In this document: positions 47,701 through 55,182 of the stretch, one piece after another
Position numbering within the stretch: the stretch's first letter is position 1
Layout: the number at the start of each line of letters is the position of its first letter
Origin: Actinostola sp. cb2023
Lineage: Eukaryota > Cnidaria > Anthozoa > Actiniaria > Actinostolidae
DNA: 64,000 nt
Reading direction: 5' to 3'
NCBI GenBank assembly: GCA_033675265.1
Contig: JAUJYZ010001118.1
Coordinates: 85,001-149,000, forward strand
Translations under genes and position numbers: made by a program
Notes under the pieces: model-generated
The model's database searches: none
What the model was told of the DNA's origin: nothing
What the model saw: the letters and a program-made list of their open reading frames with translations, nothing else

Positions 47701-48925
47701 CTTCCCCTAGCAATGCAATGATGTCATGTTAATGTGTTACCTAGCAACAGTTACCAAGGGATGTAATAGCTTAAATGAGGTAAGTCATCAGAAATATATC
47801 ACCAAACGAATAAAAGTTTGCTTTCAATTTGAATGCATTAGTTTTGGGATTTTCCCGTGGAGTTTTCCTTTTATTCTTATTCTTATCTTCTGATGGTTTT
47901 CGTCACAGTTTCGGCTCTTGATACTGATACATGTATCTTCAAGTCTACAACAATTCTCAGTGTTATGCGAACTCAGACATTTAAGCATTTGGCTTGTACT
48001 TTCGTTTTTCACTTCTGTCAATCAACATAAAAAATCAGAAAACTTAAAAATAAAAGTCAGAAGACCCACCAAATACCCTGGTTCCAGAGGCTTTGTTAAG
48101 CTCTATAATACGATTGTACGCCGCGGCGGCGTCCCACGAGCTTTATAGAGCTTAACAAAGCCTCTGGAACCAGGGTACCCACCAAATGGAAACCAAATAT
48201 GATTTTGAGCTAAATTATGGATCATTTGGTTGAAGAATGTATTTAGTTTTGAATTTGTTTGAGTTTTGAATTTGATTGACAGAAGCGAAAAACCAAGTTC
48301 CGGCCGACTGTTTGAATGTCTGAGTTCGCAAAATATTGAGAACCGCAGTTTTGCAAACATATGTCTGTCTGTCCTTACATATGTCTGTCTGTCTTTCTCC
48401 TAATTATTCCATTTAAGAAAAATCAATTTGAAATAAGAAATTAAAAATCATTGCCTTTTGGGTGAGAGTTGCGTTTAATAGTTGGCGAGTGGATTCCGAA
48501 GTTCGTTCGGAAGTTCCGAAGTTCGTTCGGAAGTTCCGAAGTTCGTGAACATGTGAACTTTGAAATAAACATAGTGTGAATTGTATTATATAAAACAATG
48601 GTACTTCTCTCCCTAAAGAACTTTTGACTTTGATTATTGAAGCAAATTTAGTTTGTACTTCAATTCCTGCGAATATTTCGAATTCAAACGAAGCCTTCAA
48701 GCTCAATGCGGACTCCGGAACTTCCGAACGAAATTCGGAATTCACTCGCCAAAAGTGATGTGAAGTTGCTGGTAAATTATTAAATACTAGTATTTTTTAG
48801 TTTATAGTAAAATGTTTATATTGAAGGAAAGATATTTCTTATATTTTTAACAGTTTATTAACAAGTTTACCGTGGTTCACGATAGACATGGCATTGGTAG
48901 GAGAATGAGAGGGCTATTGTTCTAG
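38788..48925 (+). CDS. COPS6: COP9 signalosome subunit 6 (CSN6), 10 exons
   Basis: Exons 38788-38959, 39065-39199, 40003-40091, 41056-41118, 42625-42672, 43410-43524, 43607-43699, 46898-46998, 47711-47779 and 48854-48925 join in frame to 318 aa (human 327). CSN6 is the catalytically inactive MPN partner of CSN5 in the COP9 signalosome, which removes NEDD8 from cullins. Seen: MPN- domain from ~30 ([66 protein letters not shown]) with no JAMM zinc motif, as expected; then [36 protein letters not shown]-type [20 protein letters not shown], and a C-terminal helix ending [20 protein letters not shown]. The donor after exon 3 (GTCAAT) is weak. Introns 5 and 7 hold tandem arrays, and introns 4 and 7-9 hold inverted-repeat elements. 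Candidate AATAAA signals are at 49289 and 49533. Confidence 0.97.
40245..40465 (+). repeat. ~65-bp tandem repeat, 4 copies (COPS6 intron 3)
   Basis: Units begin CACTCTCTCTAAGACAGACA and contain the short hairpin AGACAGACACCTTTGTCTGG. The last two copies carry an extra GGGCTGC. Confidence 0.85.
40497..40670 (+). repeat. Direct duplication in COPS6 intron 3
   Basis: A ~62-bp segment (TTGGCTA..GAACTATTTCCCCATGGGCTGCA..GCTCTC) occurs at about 40500-40556 and again at 40610-40668, separated by unrelated sequence. To its left (40240-40460) are four copies of a ~65-bp unit with AAGACAGACACCTTTGTCTG. The first array is a clear tandem; the second looks like half of an older duplicated element. Confidence 0.6.
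40685..40886. mobile_element. 202-bp palindromic MITE-like element
   Basis: Arms of ~85 bp: ATCAATTAGTCAA..CCATGCGCCCATT..GCGTTATAGA..GAGAAAATATAAAGAACTC on the left recurs inverted on the right with small indels. The centre is ~30 bp. It lies in COPS6 intron 3 and would form a long hairpin in the pre-mRNA. Confidence 0.75.
41171..41282. mobile_element. 112-bp inverted-repeat element (COPS6 intron 4)
   Basis: CGATTGAAACTAACCTCAAA at the left end recurs inverted (CGTGTTTGAGGTTAGTTTCG..) at the right end, one or two mismatches over ~24 bp, around a ~60-bp interior with a CGCGCG core. Confidence 0.65.
42922..43444 (+). repeat. 55-bp tandem array made of the intron-5 3' splice site plus the start of COPS6 exon 6
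   Basis: Ten copies. Each unit is ~20 bp of intron end (TATTATGTTTGTATCTACAG) plus ~35 bp starting ACAAGGATGTTATTTGTAGA, which in frame reads [12 protein letters not shown], matching the conserved MLFAELTYTL segment of human CSN6. Only the tenth copy (exon start 43410) continues into GCTACAGAAGAAGC (ATEEAER). Eight upstream copies keep a CTACAG or GTACAG acceptor. The unit is 55 bp, not a multiple of three, so use of a decoy shifts the frame, and a TAG follows within two more units. Confidence 0.94.
43846..44090 (+). mobile_element. tRNA-derived SINE (head plus unrelated body)
   Basis: AAGGATGGCACAGTTGGTTA contains a pol III A box (TGGCACAGTTGG) and, 45 bp on, GAGTTCGATTCCC is a good B box. 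The cloverleaf is decayed: the T stem does not pair and the acceptor stem has a mismatch. It is therefore a SINE head rather than a working tRNA gene. The body (GTTTCGACTTCTTTCC..GGAAAGAGAGGGG..) follows for ~170 bp. It lies in COPS6 intron 7; the right end is not defined. Confidence 0.6.
44352..46460 (+). repeat. 28-bp minisatellite, ~74 copies (COPS6 intron 7)
   Basis: Unit AGTATACCTATATCCACAGT followed by AGTACTAC. A C/T variant (TATCCACAG or TATTCACAG) is scattered in runs, and a few copies read CTACATTATATACC. Every unit contains the perfect palindrome GTAGTACTAC and a YCACAG|T that looks like a weak 3' splice site. Confidence 0.96.
46551..46855. mobile_element. hAT-like MITE with 8-bp target-site duplication
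   Basis: The 305-bp element is flanked by direct copies of AAAGGTGG (46543-46550 and 46856-46863). Its ends are inverted repeats: CCCAGGGGGG..TATCAGTGACGGGGAGGTGC on the left, the reverse complement on the right. The interior has four imperfect copies of CCCAAAAAAAGTCC at ~30-bp spacing. Eight-bp duplications and CAGGG-type ends fit hAT. It ends 42 bp before COPS6 exon 8, so the branch point of that intron must lie in the element or in the few bases after it. A 20-base G run is at 46555. Confidence 0.85.
47169..47353. mobile_element. 185-bp inverted-repeat element (COPS6 intron 8)
   Basis: TAGTAGAAACCAACTA..TAGCATACT on the left recurs inverted as AGTATACTAGTTGGTTTCTA.. on the right. The interior holds a second small hairpin (CTATCTATTGCGTGATAGATAG). 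MITE-like; no clear target duplication seen. Confidence 0.6.
47736..47748. promoter_or_regulatory. X-box-like sequence in COPS6 exon 9
   Basis: GTTACCTAGCAAC fits the RFX half-sites with a 1-nt spacer. It is inside a coding exon (Tyr-Leu-Ala-Thr), so it may be chance. Confidence 0.25.
47930..48360. mobile_element. Larger inverted-repeat element in COPS6 intron 9, interrupted by a foldback
   Basis: The left arm (TTCTCAGTGTTATGCGAACT..CACTTCTGTCAATCAA, ~47953-48025) recurs inverted at ~48275-48345 (..TTGATTGACAGAAGCGAAAA..GAGTTCGCAAAATATTGAGA). Many substitutions separate the arms, so this element is older than the perfect palindrome at 48074-48177 that sits between them. Confidence 0.6.
48074..48177. 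mobile_element. 104-bp perfect foldback element with 9-bp target-site duplication
   Basis: Arms of 35 bp (48074-48108 and 48143-48177) are perfect inverted repeats beginning TACCCTGGTTCCAGAGGCTT. The 34-bp loop is GC-rich (CGCCGCGGCGGCGTCCC). Direct copies of CCCACCAAA flank it at 48065-48073 and 48178-48186. A 9-bp duplication is typical of Mutator-like (also Merlin) transposons. Perfect arms and duplication argue for a recent insertion. Confidence 0.85.
48482..48752. mobile_element. 271-bp TIR element (COPS6 intron 9)
   Basis: TTGGCGAGTGGATTCCGAAG..TTCGTTCGGAAGTTCCG at the left recurs inverted at the right (CGGAACTTCCGAACGAAATT..CACTCGCCAA), ~37 bp with three mismatches. The left end also has three direct GTTCGTTCGGAAGTTCCGAA copies. 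No transposase; target duplication not evident. Confidence 0.7.
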
Positions 48926-49823
48926 ATGTGTTGGAGTACCTGTCAGAATGGACGGGTAGTTATATCCCACGCGACATGAAAACAGAGATTACCAGAGACA
49001 TTTGTTCTGAAAATGTCATTAAACTTTTCGTCGACAGTTGAGTTTTATTTCTCTTGTACTGTTTCAACCACGTGAATTTATTTTGAATGACAATTATCAT
49101 AATGCATTTCCAATGTTGAAAGCAAAAGAAACAACCCGCGGAACAGCACAATCATGAAAATAGATAGAACTGATGAAGGTGGCGATGACATCGCTTGAAA
49201 TCGTTTCTGGTAAAACGCTAAATTATTCCAAAAATTGGTTTTCATTCGTTGGTAGAAAAAAGCAGCATTAACAATTCTCCTGTCTTTCAATAAATCACTG
49301 ACTCTTAAAAACGGAATTATTAAATTATTTATTGAAAAGATTAAATTGTTAATTGTCAAGAAAACAATGATCGGTTTGCTCATTCATGCTCAAAGTTATA
49401 CCGTGATGTTCTTTTTTTAGTGTTTTGTTACAAGATTGTTGACACGAAGTATTGTACTACACTACATCCAGTTTTGAATTGCATTTCCCCTGAAGAATGA
49501 AGAACATTTCATCTGATCTACTGTAATCTTGCAATAAATAATTACTCAGGAACATTGGGCATTACAATAATATTTTTAGCTGGCGCCATTTTGACTAGTA
49601 TCAATAGTAAATACAATATTTGAAATCAAATAACTCGCTCACACGAAATATATACGGAATAATAACATTATTATTTTTTTGTTGGAAAATCCCCTTTAAT
49701 ATTCTTGCATGTATTTCAATGTAAGACGTTTAAAATATTTTTTATTGTTTATATGGTAAACAAAACTATCGTCAAAATATGCAAGTTAATGATTAATGTT
49801 CAAGCAAGTCAGTCAGTTCGGCT
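48926..49823. other. Intergenic region COPS6 to GT31
   Basis: Holds the COPS6 3' UTR (AATAAA at 49289 and 49533) and the GT31 promoter. No further gene seen. A GGCGCCATTTTG motif near 49572 could be a promoter element of the downstream gene. Confidence 0.5.
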
Positions 49824-51356
49824 ATGATGGCCGTGGAAGCAAGATGGCTTGTTTCACGGCTCTATCGAGCATTTCGCTATACGGTCAAATACAGAGGACA
49901 ACATCGAAGAAATATGTCATTTCTGTGTCTTTTAGCTGTTGTGGTCATCTTTCAAGTCATTCTTGTTAGTCGTATTTTGGTGAGTAGCAATTCAAGACCG
50001 AGCGTGCATTTACCGACTACCGAAGTCAATGCTACTACATCTGGATTATTGCATGTGAGCATTGTAAAGAACAACTCGGTTTATGGCGAATCATTAACAT
50101 TACTGCCTACAAGACGGTCATTCCATCGAGGCAAAACATCTAATATAAATCATCGACGAACCAACAGGATTCGCCTATCAAGGCAAAGACAAAACGAAAC
50201 AAATAATAATAATACATCTAGTGTTGCACCAACGTTGGATTATAGAATCCTTCACGAGTACTACCCCCCGGTGAACTTTAGCTTTATAATACCCCATGTG
50301 GAGCCCAGGATAGACGACAAGGACATTTTTCTGTTGATTTTAATAAATTCTGGCACGCCACGACAGCCTCACATCGATCGACGAAAAACAATACGAAAAA
50401 CCTGGGCAAATATGGAAATGTCTAACGTGCCGAGTTACAGTTCGTCGGTCAAGCATGGTTTTCCCTTCAAGACCGTTATAACCCGCAACTTTAAACTGGT
50501 CTTTCTCGTGGGGAAGAGTGGAGATGATGTTCTAGATGCAGAAATTGAAGAAGAAGCCAAACAATACAATGACATTGTAATTGGTAATTTTGAAGACACC
50601 TATCATAATTTGGTTGTTAAAGTCTTCATGGGGTTTAAATGGTCAGAGAAACTTAAGTGCCAGTTTTTACTAAAGGGTGATGACGATACCTATGTATATC
50701 TGCCACGATTAATGAGTATACTAGAGAGGGTACCCGATCGTTTCTTTGGGGGATACGTTGTTAATAATGGATATGTTTTCCGTGACGTTGCAGACAAGCA
50801 TGCAATAAGCAAGATGTACTATAGAGAACCATACTACCCTCCATACTGCGAAGGTGCATTCTATGTTTTTTCATTTGCTCTGATCCCTGAATTTCTCAGG
50901 CTGACAGAAAAGTTTCGGCCATTTCATGTTGAGGATGCATATTTGGGGATTCTATTACGTGAAATGCAGATCCGTCCACTGTTCATGCCCGGATTCCATA
51001 TTAGTAATTGGATGACTGGCAATATGTATCGATTTAACCCATGTGACTGGGCAACAGCTATAGCTCTTGGACATAAATTTAATAATACACACATTGAGTA
51101 TGTTCATTCACGACTACCAGTGATGGACCCATCAAAACTATCGGCAAAGCAGTGGCAGGCCTGTAAGCGCAAACCTAATGTTCCATTATCAGACAACATG
51201 TTACCAGCTCTGTATGGAATACTGATTTCACTGGCGTTAATTCTGATCTATATTACCGTGGCATTTCTACCTAGTCAATATGAATATGAAGATAATCTAC
51301 ACTTTAGGTATCAAAGGCAACATTACTACCCTCATGTGTATCGAGCAGGCCAATGA
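49824..51356 (+). CDS. Beta-1,3-glycosyltransferase, GT31 family, intronless
   Basis: A single exon of 510 aa (tandem ATGs at 49824 and 49827). GT31 enzymes add galactose, GlcNAc or GalNAc in beta-1,3 linkage to glycans in the Golgi lumen. Seen: a short cytosolic tail and signal anchor at ~32-53 (MSFLCLLAVVVIFQVILVSR), a basic/Asn-rich stem with N-glycosylation sequons, then the catalytic domain: RRKTIRKTWAN (~187-196), LVFLVGKS, EAKQYNDIVIGNFEDTYHNL (~244-263), LLKGDDDTYVY with the DDD metal-binding motif (286-288), YCEGAFYVFS (341-350) and VEDAYLGILL (369-378), the usual ED.YLG motif. Odd: a second strongly hydrophobic segment near the C-terminus (PALYGILISLALILIYITVA, ~461-480), absent from ordinary type II GT31 enzymes. 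The acceptor and donor specificity cannot be read from sequence. Confidence 0.92.
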   Translation: MMAVEARWLVSRLYRAFRYTVKYRGQHRRNMSFLCLLAVVVIFQVILVSRILVSSNSRPSVHLPTTEVNATTSGLLHVSIVKNNSVYGESLTLLPTRRSFHRGKTSNINHRRTNRIRLSRQRQNETNNNNTSSVAPTLDYRILHEYYPPVNFSFIIPHVEPRIDDKDIFLLILINSGTPRQPHIDRRKTIRKTWANMEMSNVPSYSSSVKHGFPFKTVITRNFKLVFLVGKSGDDVLDAEIEEEAKQYNDIVIGNFEDTYHNLVVKVFMGFKWSEKLKCQFLLKGDDDTYVYLPRLMSILERVPDRFFGGYVVNNGYVFRDVADKHAISKMYYREPYYPPYCEGAFYVFSFALIPEFLRLTEKFRPFHVEDAYLGILLREMQIRPLFMPGFHISNWMTGNMYRFNPCDWATAIALGHKFNNTHIEYVHSRLPVMDPSKLSAKQWQACKRKPNVPLSDNMLPALYGILISLALILIYITVAFLPSQYEYEDNLHFRYQRQHYYPHVYRAGQ

Positions 51357-51820
51357 CTTACTGATGATGAATGGTCCATACATACATGTACATACATATC
51401 ATAATAGAACCTCTATCTACAATAATACTAAAGATGGACCACAACATTACTACCCTCATGTGTATCGAGCAGGCCGATGACTTACTGGTGATGACTGGTC
51501 CATACATACATGTACATACATATCATAATAGAACCTCTATCTACAATAATACTAAAGATGGACCACAACATTACTACCCTCATGTGTATCGAGCAGGCCG
51601 ATGACTTACTGGTGATGACTGGTCCATACATACATGTACATACATATCATAATAGAACCTCTATCTACAATAATACTAAAGATGGACCACAACATTACTA
51701 CCCTCATGTGTATCGAGCAGGCCGATGACTTACTGATGATGACTGGTCCATACATACATGTACATATACATATCATAATAGAACCTCTATCTACAATAAT
51801 ACTAAAGTTGGACCACAACT
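51318..51820 (+). repeat. 124-bp tandem array containing the GT31 C-terminal codons, stop and 3' UTR start
   Basis: Four copies. The first is the real gene end (CAACATTACTACCCTCATGT.. encoding HYYPHVYRAG, then the stop) and the rest repeat it in the 3' flank with few changes: CAATGA in the gene is CGATGA in the later copies, and GATGAATGG is GATGACTGG. The unit runs on through TCCATACATACATGTACATA and ends near AAAGATGGACCA. Short open frames across it are by-products. Confidence 0.94.
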
Positions 51821-54060
51821 TCCGGTGCAATTTGCAGCCACACAGCTTACAATCATGATGGATTAGTAAGTTAGTGTGGGTTAGTCGTTTCAGCGAGTCA
51901 CTGAGAAGGTGGTCACACCAGGGTCTACTACATCCTCAGTGGACATAATGAGGTTTGGCTATCTGCTGATACTGGTTGGTGAACAGTTTAGTTTAGTTTA
52001 TTGAATTTGCCACATAAAAAATAATGGTAAGAAATTTACAAAGAAATTACAGAAAAAAAGTACTGAAATTTGAATAAGCATGGCAGGAGTCAATAACAGG
52101 ACAAGGTCCAAATTGACAACTGACCCCTTCTATGTATAACTAAGGACTAAGTTCAGATCCATCAACTTATCATTTATTGATCATTTCATTCATCTACAGT
52201 AGCTGGCCAAATACAGTCTGACCTGCATTTACAAAATTTAAGTAGCGAAAGGTTTTGAGTGACAGTTTATCTGTTGTTCAAACAAAAGCATTATTGTGGT
52301 CAGAATGATGTTGTCTTTCTCAGCAGCTGTTGTCATTATTTGATCTCACAGTACACGGAAAGTCTACAGTATGTTGCTTTTTACATATACTCTTTGTATA
52401 TACACATGTACTATAGACAGAGAAACATATTATAAAATAACTATGATATAAACATACAGACTCACAAAGACTAGTTATGGGTGACGATGTTTCTGGTACA
52501 TTCAATGTTAAAAACATTACAATATTTACATTATTTCAATAGGATATTCTAGATGGCTGAACCCAGTATAAGTTTATATACATTTATCTACCATGTCATT
52601 ATGTCTTGGTAACAGAATTAATTATGAGTATGAAAGAGATTTTTATTGAAAATAGTAGTAAAATATACACTGTATACCCTGTGATGAAGGAGAAGGAGAT
52701 AATTCTCTTATGATTAATTAAGAAGCTCAAGTAATTAGATATTCAGTATTTTTTTATTTTTACTGACACTCATTAACTAAAGCCTTTATGTGTCAAGATG
52801 TGGCCATCTTGTGCAGACTGCCACTGACATGAAAATTTGATGAATTAACTGGGAAACATGTCATCCTTGGAGACATCAATAATATTTGGAACATAAAAAT
52901 AGTACATTCAAGTCTGCCATTTCATATGAGATTAAGATGACATAAGTTAACTATTTCATAGTTAGTTATTTTTATCAAATTAATTTGCTTTTTACATTCA
53001 CATGATTAAAATATTATAACCATAGCATTACGCTGGACAAAAACACAATATTTCTGTTTCAACATTTATAAAATATAAAACATGAACAACAACAACAGTA
53101 CATTGTCAGATTTCTTTTGACTCGATGTCTCCATGGATAACCTTTATATCTCTGATGCATTTTAAATGCTATTTATTCTTATTGCTCTTATATTTAACGA
53201 TCCAGCAGTTACATTGATCCAAGTAGCTCATATTTTTTTTATTTAATGTATAGGACTACTGAAAAAGATTATTGAAGAATTTGACAACATGTAGGAATAA
53301 CATGTAGAAGTTTATATTAGGATAATAATGTTAAGTCGACCTATCTTGATGCAGAAGTGTGACAGGTGGTGTTTCATAGGGCTTATTATATCTCTCTTTA
53401 TGTCATCACTGTCAGAGGTATACTCTGAAATATATACATCTAGTGTGACGCTCAAAAGTGTGACCACCCCAGTGGGTACTCCTCAAGTATAAGAATAATG
53501 TGGACGTGCAAAGCCCCTTTTCTGTTTGAAATCTGGACATTTGGACATTTTTGGGGGAAGCAAGTCTTTGCCAAAGACGGTTTGGATTAGCGAGGTTTTT
53601 TTTACTGTAATTATAAGGAAAATATTGCCCTTTCTAGGTTTCTTCTGCATTGGGCTTTTTTGCTTATCATTTTGGCTCCATAATCACACCTCGCCGTTAA
53701 TCATATACCTTAGTACCAGACTGGGGGTGACCACTCTTAATGTACATATATTTGCATCACTTTTATCAGCCTTCAACATGGCTGATTCATCACTGAGATA
53801 TAATAATATATTAATATATTGCTGAGGAATGAACATAATAAATATATATATATATATATCAAAGATATAAAAGACAAAGTTATAAAAACTGATTATTTTA
53901 AGGAGGTATTATTGGTGTGAAATAAATGTTGGAAAGCTGCCTCTCTTCGTCTAGTCTCCTTTAGTCTATAGTGCTTTTCAAATTTGTTCAGGTGATGATG
54001 AGATGCAGCTAAGTCGTGCTTGAAGTGGTAGGGATGTCAGTACAAATGCATTTTTATTTT
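51821..54060. other. Region downstream of GT31
   Basis: About 2.2 kb, AT-rich, presumably the GT31 3' UTR and intergenic DNA. No exon recognised; the longest open frame (53526-53825) has no homology I know. A (TA)n run is at 53841-53859. Confidence 0.5.
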
Positions 54061-54097
54061 CCCGCCTTTGTTGGAAGGGTAGGATAAGTCTAAATGG

Positions 54098-54650
54098 CAC
54101 TGGGAGCTGGTATTGCATAGGGTGGTGTTGGGAGGGTAAGTGGTAGGGTATTGCATAGAGTGGTGTTGGGAGGGTAAATGGTAGGGTATTACATAGTGTG
54201 GTGTTGGGAGGGTATTACATAGGGTGGTGTTGGGAGGGTAAGTGGTAGGGTATTGCATAGAGTGGTGTTGGGAGGGTAAATGGTAGGGTATTACATAGGG
54301 TGGTGTTGGGAGGGTAAGTGGTAGGGTATTATATAGGGTGGTGTTGGGAGGGTAAGTGGTAGGGTATTACATAGGGTGGTGTTGGGAGGGTAACTGGTAG
54401 GGTATTGCATAGGATGGTGTTGGGAGGGTAAGTGGTAGGGTATTACATAGGGTGGTGTTGGGAGGGTAAGTGGTAGGGTATTACATAGGGTGGTGTTGGG
54501 AGGGTAAGTGGTAGGGTATGACATAGGGTGGTGTTGGGAGGGTAAGTGGTAGGGTATTACATAGGGTGAGGGTAAGTGGTAGTGGGATTGCATAGGGTGT
54601 TGTTGGGAGGGTAAGTTGTAAGGTATTGCATAGAGTGGTGGTAGTAGTGT
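54098..54650 (+). repeat. 38-bp minisatellite, ~13 copies
   Basis: Unit GTGTTGGGAGGGTAAGTGGT followed by AGGGTATTACATAGGGTG, with T/G and C/T variants and two shortened copies (54195-54225 and 54568-54590). Each unit contains GGGAGGGTAAGTGG, a good match to a 5' splice site in G-rich context. No adjacent exon shares the unit. Confidence 0.93.
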
Positions 54651-55182
54651 TGGAAGGTGGTTGTGGTGGCACTGGATCGACAGAGTCGTTTTCGTATGAG
54701 TGGGGGATTTACGTCATGGAGTTACGATCACGGTACGAAATCGAAGACATCTATTCAACCAATCACGGTGCGAAAAATAAATTATTGCTCGACCAATCAG
54801 AATGCTTGGACACCGCATGACACAGTGAAGCCGTTCTTCAGCTTATTTGATTTGTCATCCAAGCGGTACATTAGTCCAGAGCCACTTTTCACAATTATAT
54901 ATTATAGTGCAAATAGTGTGCGTCAAAGAAAATTATAGCAAGAGATCTTCGAAGATTATGAAAATCCCCTCGATCCAGATTTCTTTTTAATTTCTGTACG
55001 CGTTTCTTCAGACAGAGCGATGAGTGGGCCTGGACTAGCTGTATATCAATGTCAAAATTATTTCGTTTTCGAGATGACGTCAACAAGCCAAACAAATGTT
55101 GTTAATGAAGAAGTTAATAAAGAAGCTCATCTCCTTGAAATCTGTTCATTTGTGGGCATGTCAAGTCTCACACCAGGTTGTT
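54651..55182. other. Flank of apyrase-like gene A
   Basis: No gene seen. It must hold the 3' UTR of the minus-strand apyrase-like gene. Confidence 0.45.

Noticed and set aside
6080..51820. Arrays as pure assembly artefacts
   Set aside because: Copies differ by substitutions and indels in an orderly way and units differ between loci. Copy number could still be wrong in an assembly.
54037..54672. Open frames rich in Pro/Tyr/Asn (YPTTYPPNTTLCN)
   Set aside because: By-product of the 38-bp minisatellite; frames shift between copies.
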